A stretch of 64,000 nt of DNA from Cordylochernes scorpioides (GCA_030710605.1 CP092871.1:72817171-72881170), one strand, 5' to 3'. Counted from the first letter of the stretch, positions 22,357-32,943 are shown. The notes: generated by a model from the letters alone, not told the origin. Numbers and translations: made by a program.

Positions 22357-23705
22357 TTACTGTATGTACGTGTTGTGTGGCTTCACTGAGAGTGAGAACA
22401 ACATTGTATGTGTGTGTTGTGGGTGGCTTCACTGAGATTGAGAACAACATTGTACGTGTGTGTTGTGGGTGGCTTCACTGAGATTGAGAACAACATTGTA
22501 CGTGTGTGTTGTGGGTGGTTTCATTGAGAGTGGAACAACATTGTACGTGTGTGTTGTGGGTGGCTTCACTGAGATTGAGAACAACATTGTACGTGTGTGT
22601 TGTGGGTGGTTTCATTGAGAGTGGAACAACATTGTACGTGTGTGTTGTGGGTGGCTTCACTGAGATTGAGAACAACATTGTACGTGTGTGTTGTGGGTGG
22701 TTTCATTGAGAGTGGAACAACATTGTACGTGTGTGTTGTGGGTGGCTTCACTGAGATTGAGAACAACATTGTACGTGTGTGTTGTGGGTGGTTTCATTGA
22801 GAGTGGAACAACATTGTACGTGTGTGTTGTGGGTGGCTTCACTGAGATTGAGAACAACATTGTACGTGTGTGTTGTGGGTGGTTTCATTGAGAGCGGAAC
22901 AACATTGTACGTGTGTGTTGTGAGTGGCTTCACTGAGATTGAGAACAACATTGTACGTGTGTGTTGTGGGTGGTTTCATTGAGAGTGGAACAACATTGTA
23001 CGTGTGTGTTGTGGGTGGTTTCATTGAGAGTGGAACAACATTGTACGTGTGTGTTGTGGGTGGTTTCATTGAGAGTGGAACAACATTGTACGTGTGTGTT
23101 GTGGGTGGTTTCATTGAGAGTGGAACAACATTGTACGTATGTGTTGTGGGTGGCTTCACTGAGAGTGGGAACAACATTGTAAGTGTGTGTGTTGTGGGTG
23201 GTTTCATTGAGAGTGGGAACAACATTGTACGTGTGTGTTGTGGGTGGCTTCACTGAGAGTGGGAACAACATTGTAAGTGTGTGTGTTGTGGGTGGTTTCA
23301 TTGAGAGTGGGAACAACATTGTACGTGTGTGTTGTGGGTGGCTTCACTGAGAGTGGGAACAACATTGTTAGTGTGTGTGTTGTGGGTGGTTTCATTGAGA
23401 GTGGGAACAACATTGTAAGTGTGTGTGTTGTGGGTGGTTTCATTGAGAGTGGGAACAACATTGTACGTGTGTGTTGTGGGTGGCTTCGCTGAGAGTGAGA
23501 ACAACATTGTAAGTGTGTGTGTTGTGGGTGGTTTCATTGAGAGTGGGAACAACATTGTACATGTGTGTTGTGGGTGGCTTCACTGAGAGTGAGAACAAAA
23601 TTGTAAGTGTGTGTGTTGTGGGTGGTTTCACTGAGAGTGGGAACAGCATTGTATGTGTGTGTTGTGAGTGGCTTCACTGAGAGTGAGAACAGCAATACTG
23701 TATGG
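22357..23705. repeat. GT-rich array with higher-order structure (45/46-bp units)
   Basis: The basic unit is GTGGCTTCACTGAGATTGAG, AACAACATTGTACGTG, then TGTGTTGTGG. From about 22390 a 46-bp type (TTCACTGAGATTGAGAAC) alternates with a 45-bp type (TTCATTGAGAGTGGAAC), giving a 91-bp dimer. From about 22975 the 45-bp type repeats alone four times. From about 23150 47-bp variants with an extra GT form 94-bp dimers. Open frames on both strands recur with the same periods and are by-products. Confidence 0.97.
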
Positions 23706-23822
23706 CCCTGTATGCTATTGGTGACTTCACTTCGATGTAATGGTGGCCTCACATCATTGTTTGTGCATGTTATGAGTGGCTTCACTGCGAGTGAGAATAA
23801 CAACTTTAAGAAATCTTTTTCA

Positions 23823-24193
23823 GGCCTTTTTTAAAATTCGCCCATCAAAAATGGAAAAAAGTGAACTTCGCACAATAAGAGATGATTTCAACATTGAAAT
23901 TGGAAAAAATGAAGGCATCCAAATGAAACAAAACCCTCATCCTCTTCATTGGGGATCCTGGTGCTACAGGGCGAAGGCTGTCCCTCTATCCGCCCACGGT
24001 AGCACTAAGAGACCTAGTACCTACATATCAATGGAAGATGTGGTTCCCCAAATACGAGCCCATCACATTGAAAGTGTGGACGCGCGAAAATGGAAAGAAA
24101 TACCTCACCTTGCAAAATAAGTTCACCGCGTCTCCCAGTATGCCTATAGACGTTGTCTACGTGATGGCCCATAATATTTTCCGAAAAAAAAAA
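23823..24193 (+). pseudogene. Possible host coding relic interrupted by the copia insertion
   Basis: A splice-acceptor-like CTTTTTCAG ends at 23822. Open sequence of balanced composition follows. One frame reads to a stop at 24120. Another, from about 23924, reads LILFIGDPGATG and later KVWTRENGKKYLTLQNKF and DVVYVMAHN up to the LTR at 24194. Two protein-like frames over the same DNA suggest an exon with a frameshift, or chance. The second frame is weakly like the start of an integrin beta I-domain region; by eye only. Confidence 0.25.
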
Positions 24194-24397
24194 TGCTGGC
24201 TCGGCAACCCTAGAGCTCTGACGTCACTACCTGTGGATGTAACCCAGGCGAGGCCGCGAGGCCGCGTGGCCACGAGACTTATTCTTTTCTCTCTTTTCTC
24301 CATGTTTACTTTTAATCTATATCTAATCCCTTTACCTTGTAGTTAATTAAAGTATAATTAACGTTGAGCGCTGTGTGTAATCAATTGGAATACAACA
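24194..24397 (+). repeat. 5' LTR of copia element
   Basis: 204 bp with TG...CA ends. It contains a GC-rich stretch (GCGAGGCCGCGAGGCCGCG) and an A/T promoter-like region TTAATTAAAGTATAATTAA near 24343. There is no clear AATAAA. Confidence 0.97.
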
Positions 24398-24398
24398 A

Positions 24399-24413
24399 AG
24401 ATTATGAGACTGA
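24399..24413 (+). promoter_or_regulatory. Primer binding site matching the anticodon arm of elongator tRNA-Met
   Basis: AGATTATGAGACTGA starts one base after the LTR. Its complement TCAGTCTCATAATCT equals the conserved anticodon stem-loop of animal elongator tRNA-Met(CAT), from memory of that tRNA. The site lacks the usual TGG for a mature tRNA 3' end. The copia group is known to prime from an internally cut initiator tRNA-Met, so an internal tRNA primer is plausible. Confidence 0.7.
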
Positions 24414-24560
24414 AGAAGCGCAAGGCCTAAAACTTGAGACAAGAAGCGCAAGACTTAAAACGTCAGACTGAAGAAGCGCAAGGCCTAAAACGTGAGTAAA
24501 CAAATTTCCTTTGATTACTTGGACCATCCTTTTTTTTCTACTTACCAAATATTTTGTAAA

Positions 24561-26489
24561 ATGGCAAACACAACGATTACAAAATTAAATGGTGCTAATT
24601 ACTCCAGCTGGAGCTTCCAGATGAAACTCGTTCTAATCGAAAACGATTTGTGGAGTTTGATCAATCCAGGAGAGGCTAAGCCTGACCCTAGTGACCTTGT
24701 TGCAACAAAACTTTTTTTGTCGCGGGAGGGTAAGGCGTTTGCAAAAATTTGCCTCGGGATTAATGATGAACAACAATTGCATGTTCAACATTTGAATACT
24801 CCGAAAGAGGTCTGGGAGGAACTGGAAAAATTATACGCACCAAAGGATAGTAGATATCGAGCCGTACAACTAAGAAGGCAGTTATATGGCGAAAGGTTGA
24901 CTCAGCACAGCAATATGGAAGGGTATATGGGGAAGATAAACTACATTGTAAACGAACTGGCCCAAATTGGCGACAAAATTGATGATGGCGATTTGGCTAT
25001 GGTTCTTTTGGGTGGATTACCAGAGGATTGGGACATCGTTGTCTCAACCATATGTAACTTGCCTGATTCAGACTTCACGACCGCCACAGTTAAAAGACGG
25101 CTGTTGGCAGAAGCAGAAAGGCGTTCGTCTAATCTACCAAAAGATGTGGGTGCCATGGTCGTTAATGCCTCTTCGAAGCCCATTGAAACAGAAAAACAAT
25201 TTAAAGCAAAGGTTGTTTGTTTCAAATGTGGAGGTAAAGGCCATTATGCAAGGGAATGCAGGAAGAAAGGAAAGAATGAACAAAGACCAAAGAGGTTTGA
25301 CCAAAACAAAGGCGTAAATATGTCGGCAATGAGCAACACTTTGTTTGGAGCTACCGCCGAGACCTGGATCATAGATTCTGGAGCGACGCACCATATGACT
25401 CCCAAGAGAGATTACTTCACATGTCTGAAAGAGTGCACAAGCAATATGAGTTCCATCACTATTGCGAATGGCTCTTCTATAGAAGCATGTGGTATCGGTA
25501 CTGTCAGTGCCAATATTGTTGGACACAAGGGAGATGCCAGCAATATGATTGCCCATAACACCTTGTATGTTCCAGATATGCGTCACAGTGTTCTGTCTGT
25601 ACGCCAAATGATAGAAAACGGTAGAAAAGTTGTCTTCAACAGGAGTGGTTGCCACATTATGGACATGAAAGGTAAACTCTTGATAGAGGGAAAGAAGTTG
25701 GGTAGACTTTACTACGTCCAGACTACTCCATCCTCTCCGATAGATCAGAATGATCGTGTTTCTCTTGCATCTGAATGCAAGGAAGAGCTTACACTGGAAC
25801 TTTGGCACAAAAGGCTGATGCATGTAAATGCATATACGATAGCAAAGATGGCCAAGAACCAAAGCGTAAGAGGACTTAATTGCAGCCCGGCAAAGCCAGA
25901 AAAGTGCGAAGACTGCTTGATCGGCAAGTCTTACCGTCTGCCATTCCTTCAACACTCACACAAGGAGGAAAAAGAAATCATGCCGTTGGACTTGGTGCAT
26001 GCGGATTTGATGGGTCCACTCGACGTATTGAGCTGGGGAGGAGCCAAGTACGTCTTAACCATCATTGATGAATCTACGAGATATACAAGGGTATTTTTCC
26101 TGAAAAACAAAGGCGAAACCCTGGGAAAAGTCAAAGAGTGGATTCAAGAATCTGAGAAACAAACCAGCCGGAAACTAAAACGAATACGTACGGATAATGG
26201 CTTGGAATTTTGTTCCAAAGAATGGGACACTTTCTGCACGAGCGTCGGAATAGTTCATGAACACACTATGACGTATACGCCTCAACAGAATGGTGTGGCA
26301 GAAAGAATGAATAGGACACTCCTAGATCTTGTCAGGAGCACTATATCTGGAAGTGGTCTGCCAAAGGCTTCCTGGGCGGAGCTGACTTACACCGCAGCCT
26401 ATGTCAGAAACAGAGTTCTCAACAATCACAATGGTGAAAGTACGCCATATGAACTGTGGACAGGAACAAGCCTAGTCTTAAACACCTAA
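24561..26489 (+). CDS. copia gag-protease-integrase, 5' part of the polyprotein, ends in a frameshift
   Basis: I chose ATG 24561 (MANTTITKLNGANYSSW), the usual gag start of this clade; an upstream in-frame ATG at 24492 lies in the leader. Order: gag capsid region (residues 1-200), CCHC knuckle CFKCGGKGHYAREC (220-233), protease DSGA (272-275), integrase zinc region starting at LWHKRLMH (His 416), and catalytic Asp 482, Asp 545, Glu 581 with 35 residues between the last two. The polyprotein packages RNA, matures and integrates the cDNA. The frame stops at 26487-26489 after WTG, whereas the conserved continuation (NKPSLKHLRAIGC) is in the neighbouring frame. A lost base near 26464-26466 is the simplest cause. 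An assembly error is possible because all else is intact. Confidence 0.93.
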   Translation: MANTTITKLNGANYSSWSFQMKLVLIENDLWSLINPGEAKPDPSDLVATKLFLSREGKAFAKICLGINDEQQLHVQHLNTPKEVWEELEKLYAPKDSRYRAVQLRRQLYGERLTQHSNMEGYMGKINYIVNELAQIGDKIDDGDLAMVLLGGLPEDWDIVVSTICNLPDSDFTTATVKRRLLAEAERRSSNLPKDVGAMVVNASSKPIETEKQFKAKVVCFKCGGKGHYARECRKKGKNEQRPKRFDQNKGVNMSAMSNTLFGATAETWIIDSGATHHMTPKRDYFTCLKECTSNMSSITIANGSSIEACGIGTVSANIVGHKGDASNMIAHNTLYVPDMRHSVLSVRQMIENGRKVVFNRSGCHIMDMKGKLLIEGKKLGRLYYVQTTPSSPIDQNDRVSLASECKEELTLELWHKRLMHVNAYTIAKMAKNQSVRGLNCSPAKPEKCEDCLIGKSYRLPFLQHSHKEEKEIMPLDLVHADLMGPLDVLSWGGAKYVLTIIDESTRYTRVFFLKNKGETLGKVKEWIQESEKQTSRKLKRIRTDNGLEFCSKEWDTFCTSVGIVHEHTMTYTPQQNGVAERMNRTLLDLVRSTISGSGLPKASWAELTYTAAYVRNRVLNNHNGESTPYELWTGTSLVLNT

Positions 26490-28474
26490 GAGCTATTGGC
26501 TGTCAAGTATTTGTCCATATTCCAAGACAAGTCCGTAAATCCAAACTCGAAAGAAGAGCTGTCAAAGGTAACCTTGTTGGATATGCACTCAGAGGACGTG
26601 GCTACAGAGTGTGGATTCCTGAGATGAAGAAAGTGGTGGAATCTCGGGACTGTGTCTTCAAAGAGAGTGATGTATCGAGGAACGACAGCAACCGGGAGGA
26701 GCTTCCATCAGTTGAACACTACAGCTATGGGACTCAACGGGAGATTGTAGAGTATCCAGTGTCTTTATTAGATCAAGAAGACGTGACACCTACAGAAGAG
26801 GACAGCCATAATGAAGATACTGTAAAGCCTTCTCCTACTCGATCTCATCCAATGATCCTAAGGAACCAGAGAAATGCTCAGAACTCAAATGAACTCCTCA
26901 GTACTGAAGTAAATAAGGGAGATCCTACTTCGTATAAAGAAGCTATCCAAGGCCCTGAAGCTGAGCATTGGCTTGAAGCAATCGAAGAAGAATTGGAGTC
27001 CTTGAGAAAGCACAATGTTTGGGAACTAACAGAACTACCAAAAGACTCTGCCCCAATTGCTTGTAAGTGGGTACTACACAAGAAGACCAACGCCGAGGGT
27101 CAAGTAGTAAGATACAAGGCCCGACTTGTGGCAAAGGGCTTCACTCAACAAAAGGGAATCGATTATGATGAGATTTACTCACCTGTTTCAAGTTTCGAAA
27201 CGACAAGACTGCTCACAGCAATAGGTGTTGAAAACAACTGGTTCATAGACCAATATGACGTGAAAAGTGCTTATCTCTACGGCAAGCTTGACAGAGTGAT
27301 CTACATGGAACAACCAGAAGGCTTTGTTAAACCTGGTGAGGAACATCTTTACTGCCAACTCAAAAGGTCTCTGTACGGACTGAAGCAAAGCGGCAGATGT
27401 TGGAACAAGTGCCTTGATGAGTGGTTGAAGAAAAAGGGATTTGTGAGGAATCCAGTTGACCCTTGTGTCTACAAGCTCAAGCTGAACGAAGGAATGATAA
27501 TCCTATCATTATACGTGGATGATATTCTTACTCTGACGGAGAATCAAGAAGTGAGAGAAAAGTGCATTGAACTGCTGAGAGGTCACTTCGAAACAAAGTA
27601 CATCGGACCAGTATCCTACCTGCTTGGTGTCAACTTCACTCGATCAAAGGATGGATGCGTAACTCTAACACAAAGAGCCTATATAAAAAGTCTACTGGAA
27701 CGGTTCAATCTTCAGGAAGGAAGAGAAGTCTCAACGCCGATGGAAACCAGACCAGAACTTCTTGAGGAAGAAGATGAAGAAAACTGCCAAGACCTTCCCT
27801 ACCGTGAACTAATTGGTGGACTGCTCTACATTTCACAGCGGACAAGGCCAGACATTGCCTATGCAGTAAGCCAATTGGCTCGCTATTGTTCAAAGTACAC
27901 TAGAAAACACTGGGTTGCTGCGAAACGAATTTTAAGATACTTAAAATCTTCAGAGCATCTAGGCATCACCTATAGACGGACTGGAGAACAACTGTGTGTC
28001 TATTCGGATGCAGATTGGGGAACCAACCTGGAAGACAGAAAGAGTACATCGGGTTACGTAGTGATGTTTGCAGGCGCTCCAATCCTATGGCGAAGTTCAA
28101 AGCAAACTGTCACCGCCCTCAGCACAATGGAGGCGGAATACATTTCCCTATCATCGTCAGTCAGGGAAGTGACATGGATCAGGGAGTTCCTGAACCATTT
28201 GGATATACCAAATAATATGGTTGAGCCAACTCCAGTGTGGTGCGATAACCAAGCGGCTATAGCACACGCCAAGAGCTACATCAGCCGATCCAAGACCAGA
28301 CACATCGCCATTAGATATCACTTTGTCAGAGAAAAGGTGGATGACGGTGTGATTAAACTGGACTATGTTACAAGTGGAAGAAACCTAGCGGACATTTTGA
28401 CCAAGCCACTGGGGAGAAACCAACACGAACTTCATCGTTCGAGACTCTTAAGCGGCGAAGTGATCCATGAATAG
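26456..28474 (+). CDS. copia integrase C-terminus, reverse transcriptase and RNase H, second part of the polyprotein
   Basis: Not a separate gene: the frame starts without an ATG (GTG at 26456) and continues the upstream frame after the shift. It holds the integrase GKNLVGY-like block (KGNLVGYALRGRGYRVW), the RT start ALPKDSAPIACKWVLHKK-type motif near 27040, YVDD at 27512-27523, RNase H SDADW near 28005, DNQAAI near 28248 and the family end ADILTKPL. Stop TAG at 28472-28474, 23 bp before the 3' LTR. Copia-type elements use one frame for gag and pol, so a shift here is not expected as programmed recoding. Confidence 0.93.
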   Translation: MDRNKPSLKHLRAIGCQVFVHIPRQVRKSKLERRAVKGNLVGYALRGRGYRVWIPEMKKVVESRDCVFKESDVSRNDSNREELPSVEHYSYGTQREIVEYPVSLLDQEDVTPTEEDSHNEDTVKPSPTRSHPMILRNQRNAQNSNELLSTEVNKGDPTSYKEAIQGPEAEHWLEAIEEELESLRKHNVWELTELPKDSAPIACKWVLHKKTNAEGQVVRYKARLVAKGFTQQKGIDYDEIYSPVSSFETTRLLTAIGVENNWFIDQYDVKSAYLYGKLDRVIYMEQPEGFVKPGEEHLYCQLKRSLYGLKQSGRCWNKCLDEWLKKKGFVRNPVDPCVYKLKLNEGMIILSLYVDDILTLTENQEVREKCIELLRGHFETKYIGPVSYLLGVNFTRSKDGCVTLTQRAYIKSLLERFNLQEGREVSTPMETRPELLEEEDEENCQDLPYRELIGGLLYISQRTRPDIAYAVSQLARYCSKYTRKHWVAAKRILRYLKSSEHLGITYRRTGEQLCVYSDADWGTNLEDRKSTSGYVVMFAGAPILWRSSKQTVTALSTMEAEYISLSSSVREVTWIREFLNHLDIPNNMVEPTPVWCDNQAAIAHAKSYISRSKTRHIAIRYHFVREKVDDGVIKLDYVTSGRNLADILTKPLGRNQHELHRSRLLSGEVIHE

Positions 28475-28497
28475 GAGGTCACTTCGAGGGAGGAGAT

Positions 28498-28701
28498 TGC
28501 TGGCTCGGCAACCCTAGAGCTCTGACGTCACTACCTGTGGATGTAACCCAGGCGAGGCCGCGAGGCCGCGTGGCCACGAGACTTATTCTTTTCTCTCTTT
28601 TCTCCATGTTTACTTTTAATCTATATCTAATCCCTTTACCTTGTAGTTAATTAAAGTATAATTAACGTTGAGCGCTGTGTGTAATCAATTGGAATACAAC
28701 A
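28498..28701 (+). repeat. 3' LTR of copia element
   Basis: Base-for-base like the 5' LTR by eye. It is followed by a run of A that continues the target site. Confidence 0.97.
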
Positions 28702-29810
28702 AAAAAAAAAAAAACAGAAATTAAAGTATTATATTTCAAATTAAATACTGAGTAATTTCCTTTAAAAAAACTTCGATATAATGGTGGCCTCACTATAACA
28801 TTATGTGGCCCTGGGTGTTAGTGGTGCTTAATGCAAAGCGGTGTTGCCTTGGGGGTTAGTGGTAGCTTTAATTGCAATATATTAGTGGATCTACCACAGT
28901 ATTGTTTCGGCCATCTTCAGCTCAATAACAAAACCAGCACTCAGACTGCACAATGGCGTTACATGTTTAGTCACCGTAATCACAAGCCTTCTATGGCCCA
29001 AAATTTAACAGATATATATTGGAAATCTCCCTTCACCGATTACGTAAATAATTACGTAAAATGAAAAATATAGAAAAGAATAAAATGTGTACCAGGTCAG
29101 GTGGTAGGAATAACTTTCAAAACCATCTGATCGTGCACCAGAACGCTGCTGATGGCATATGTCATCTATTGGAATAAAATAAACGTTAGGACTGTTGGCC
29201 CTCGTCAGCTTGTAGCAGACTGTACTTTAACGTCTAAATAAGGTGGTCGTTTTTAGGCCAATATTCTAGGATGCAAATATATAAACGTTGAATTAGTATT
29301 TATTCCGAAAAATGGCGCAAGTTTTCAGCAACGTTGTGTTCAATGATAATGTGCGAGCTGTATTAAAAAAAAAATATTTATCACCCTTTGCCTCTAGAAT
29401 AATTCTTGTTATGGTATTCTAATTATATAGCATGTATCTACTCACGTTTGGTCGTTGAAGTGCAACTTCTGGTCGGTAGAACTCCTAGAGAGTTGGAGGC
29501 TCTAAACCCACACACAAAAAGTTTCACTTCTGATAGTTTCAATTTTTTACAATTCATATGGAATTAAATGAATTTATTTCGTAGTAATAGTTGAGAGGTA
29601 CAGAGCTTGTGTACAGCGCTGGCCAAGGTAAAAACTCAGAAACGCCCACATAAATGGCTTTGCTTGATTTTTGAAGAAAATGTTTTAACCTCATATTTTT
29701 ATATCTACTCTGTAAAAAAGATCATTAAGAATATTATTATTATTATATACCGTTCCGATCCAAGTATTATCAATCATAGAATCCCATCCACCTCGATCCT
29801 GGACCTTCCT
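28702..29810. other. Spacer after the copia insertion
   Basis: 28765-28860 contains ATAATGGTGGCCTCACTATA and GTGTTAGTGGT, a degenerate continuation of the sequence found left of the element at 23735-23760. Part of a foldback G arm lies at 29290-29340 (GCGCAAGTTTTCAGCAAC). Otherwise unrecognised. Confidence 0.45.
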
Positions 29811-30275
29811 CTTTAGCAGCACGTAACTTACTCCACTCCGGTCCTTGTGGTCATCGGTCCATATTCTTCTTGGTCTTACTCTTTAGCAGCACGTAACTTA
29901 CTCCACTCCAGTCCTTGTGGTCATTGGTCCATATTCTTCTTGGTCTTCCTCTTTAGCAGCACGTAACTTACTCCACTCCAGTCCTTGTGGTCATTGGTCT
30001 TTATTCTTCTTTGTCTTCCTCTTTAGCAGCCCGTAGCTTACTCCACTCCAGTCCTTGTGGTCATTGGTCTATATTCTTCTTTGTCTTCCTCTTTAGCAGC
30101 ACGTAGCTTACTCCACTCCAGTCCTTGTGGTCATTGGTCTATATTCTTCTTGGTATTCCTCTTTAGCAGCCCGTAGCTTACTCCACTCCAGTCCTTGTGG
30201 TCATTGGTCTATATTCTTCTTGGTCTTCCTCTTTAGCAGCCCGTAGCTTACTCCACTCCAGTCCTTGTGGTCAAT
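29811..30275. repeat. 70-bp tandem array, seven units
   Basis: GTCCTTGTGGTCATTGGTC recurs at 29841, 29911, 29981, 30051, 30121, 30191 and 30261. Units carry CTCTTTAGCAGC and ACTTACTCCACTCCA. Differences are mostly C/A and A/G at two positions. No open frame crosses it. Confidence 0.97.
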
Positions 30276-30869
30276 GGTCCATTCGTTTCGATCATCCGCT
30301 TATCCTGTACCCATTTTGTATCTTCCAAGGTTAGAACCAAATTATTTACTGAAGATTCCCTCATAGCATGCCTCGCACATTAGCCTTTTTCTTCATGTTC
30401 GTCCTTGCCTTATTCTAAATGGATGTTTGCAAAGTTTTGACCAGTGCAGGCATCCTTATCATCAATCAATTGATATTTATTCGGATATATAAATCAAGAA
30501 AGACTTTCTACCTGTGACGAACGACAAACGGCTGATTTCTAACTTTTTGACTCTGTTCTATTCACTAGCCAACTAAATGGATGTATCAGGGCCACATGAA
30601 CAAATGTCTAGCTGCCCACTCAATATAATTGAAATTCTTTAAATACAACCGATATACTAACTGTGTAATTTACAATATATCTCCTTTATTGTATGCATCT
30701 GACATAGAAGGAAGATTTAGAACAAGTTTTAAAGAAGTGTTCTATATAAACTTGGGTTTATACCCATATATGACAGTGGCCATCATGTTTCGTAGAGTTG
30801 CGCATTCAAGTGATGCCTTCTGAAATTATTCTTTTCATACCAGAGATTATCTGATGAATTCAATGGAAA

Positions 30870-31310
30870 TAAATGGATTAATGAAGTCAAACCAATAAAG
30901 AAGCCATCAATATCCTGGATCAACTCTCTCCACATCAAAGGTTTCCATGGATTTCCTCTAATCCCTATCTAATTGGGATGAATCAAAATGATCATGAGGT
31001 CACTTAGCACATGCACACTTCGATGAATAACCCAGGAGGTGGTGAGTCATGTGGTGGTTTGGCCCATTCCACCAATTGCTTCCATAAAACGGGGCCGTAA
31101 ACTGGCTGTAATGGCCACCGCTGGCTGCATCCCTCTTATTGCAATTAGCAAGTCCCCGCCCTGAGTCCATCCATCGAGGACTCCTGCTGCTCTCCATCAC
31201 AATGGACTCTTCATAATGGAAAACCTCTATTTCCATAAAAGCCCCGTTGTGGTTATGTTTAGAGAACAGGAACCAAATAGCTCGAAATATGGAACCTCTA
31301 TGGTAACGCT
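30870..31310. other. Non-repeat, G+C-richer segment with clustered homeodomain-like sites; possible enhancer
   Basis: No second copy in the window. AATGGATTAATG (30873), CTCTAATCCC (30957) and CTAATTGGGATGA are TAATCC/GGATTA-type sites. Further on are CCATAAAACGGGGCC, GTAAACTGGC and TTGCAATTAGC. A 78-codon open frame on the minus strand (31000-31236) is not recognised. Followed by a CT microsatellite at about 31327-31348. Confidence 0.3.
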
Positions 31311-31621
31311 GTGAGGGGGCTTTCCGCTCTCTCTCTCTCTCTCTCTCAATATATATTACATCGTTCTAAGGAGATTGTTAGTAAATTCTTCCATTTATAA
31401 ATAAAAATCTCTCTGATTTGTTTTAATTCTTATATATAGATGACGTGCTAATGCCTTATGGTTGATTTGTGCCTATATGGCCTTTAGTGAATTACTTGCG
31501 AAAGAACATAACTTGATTTAGAATAGAAATATTTATATGTATTTATACTGTCCTCTAAGCGCTTATGGTCCATAGGTTTTCTTTTTGCTCAAAAACCCTT
31601 AAAAAACAAGATATATCAAGA

Positions 31622-31827
31622 ACACTCATGGACAAAACTTGAGGAAGTTGTACCTTTTAGCATGTATAACAGGATTCAGACGATAACTCTGAAAGGTATT
31701 TGATACATAGTGACCTTTATTGAAGACACAAGTATAAAAAAAAAATTGACTCAGTCTCTGTAAAAAAAAAACAGACTATCGGGGACATCAAAGATAATCC
31801 ACTTCCTTAAGTTTTGTCCATAAGTCT
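31622..31827. mobile_element. 118-bp-family MITE, full-length copy
   Basis: ACACTCATGGACAAAACTTG opens it, and ACTTCCTTAAGTTTTGTCCA then TAAGT closes it. An interior poly(A)-rich stretch and the ATTCAGACGATAACTCTG block are present. Confidence 0.88.
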
Positions 31828-31829
31828 AG

Positions 31830-32300
31830 AGGGCGTGCAAATGCCCCATGTTGTTAATTTGTGCCTAAATGACCTTTTGTGAATTATTTTCGGAAGAACA
31901 GTGCTCGATGCAAGGCTTTATAAGCATTTATACTGTCCTTTACGCGCTTTTTTATGTCCATAGTTTTTGCGCAACAACCTTAATAAAAAAACGAATAAAT
32001 GTTGATTTAAGCTTGTTTCATGATATTTGGCCAATCCCTTTTCTTGATAAATCAAGAAAATTTAACCACGAATGCGTTTCGAGCTGTTGGCCCTCGCCCT
32101 TTCTATTATTATTACTGTGTTATTATTATTTTTTTTTTCACACACATATGTATATATGTCCGAGTTGTTGGCGTTCGGCGCTCCAAGAACCCTGGGTATG
32201 TCATTTTCTCAAGAAAAAACCGCTGGGAGGGTTCATCACTGATGAGTCAGGCTCACCCAGTATTTTTAAATTGCAGTAAGGACAGTAGGTAATTGTTTTA
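31830..32300. mobile_element. Foldback-family fragments
   Basis: 32020-32100 (TTTTCTTGATAAATCAAGAA, then GCGTTTCGAGCTG) is related to the spacer of foldback G and, inverted, to 55085-55150. 32213-32280 (AACCGCTGGGAGGGTTCATC plus ACTGATGAG, later GCAGTAAGGACAGTAG) is the outer arm of foldback H. A 136-codon open frame across this is composed of repeats. Confidence 0.7.
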
Positions 32301-32943
32301 TTTTCAATTGTTTCAAAATTCATACACTGATAGGCTATTGCCTTATATTGATTGAATCTCTTTCCGCCATATTATATATTGGACATTAGATATTGTGTTA
32401 CTGAGCCAAAGTTTCTCGAATTATTGGCCTGATGTTCTTGAAATACACCTGAGAACCGCTGAAAGGGCTAACTAATGATATATATATTTTTAAATTATGT
32501 GAAAATTGGGAGATCTTTTAAACTTCATATCTAGATCCTGTGATATATTTAGTAATTTCTTTGTTCTGCAAGAGGAAGTTTAGAAGAAAGAAATATAAAA
32601 TAATTCTCGGAATTTTCTTACCTAAAGTGCCAAACACTCTAATTGAGATTAAGTTGTTCTTCACACTGAAATAAATATGTAGAAGGAATTGCTTATTGCA
32701 GATTTGAAACGGCCAACCAGATGGGTTAATGCTTGTAGTGAAACTCGAAGAAGGAAAATCAGGAATGTGGTATCGATGAGTTCAAAGTGTCTGTATTCTG
32801 CTTTAATAAAAATTAGGATAGTTGGAAAACGGTTAGGGCAACCAATGTAGGTACTTGTTTCGTAACCGCATATTGATCTAGCCTGGTGACCATTCCATTA
32901 TTGTCAAGGATAGTTCTAACCGTATATTTTGATTAAAAAAACC

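Larger units (their letters stand above)
24194..28701 (+). mobile_element. Complete Ty1/copia retrotransposon with identical LTRs
   Basis: 5' LTR 24194-24397 and 3' LTR 28498-28701 are each 204 bp (TGCTGG...ACAACA) and I see no difference between them, so the insertion is recent. Both flanks are AAAAA, consistent with a 5-bp target duplication in a poly(A) run. A tRNA-Met-matching primer site follows the 5' LTR. A purine run (GAGGGAGGAGA, 28486-28496) precedes the 3' LTR. The only defect noted is one frameshift in pol near 26465. Confidence 0.97.

Noticed and set aside
22475-23803. Proteins on both strands of the GT-rich array
   Set aside because: The frames recur at the repeat period on both strands and have no features beyond the repeat; they are by-products.
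26440-26490. Programmed ribosomal frameshift in the copia pol
   Set aside because: The site is inside the integrase region, no slippery heptamer is visible, and relatives use a single frame; a base loss or error is simpler.
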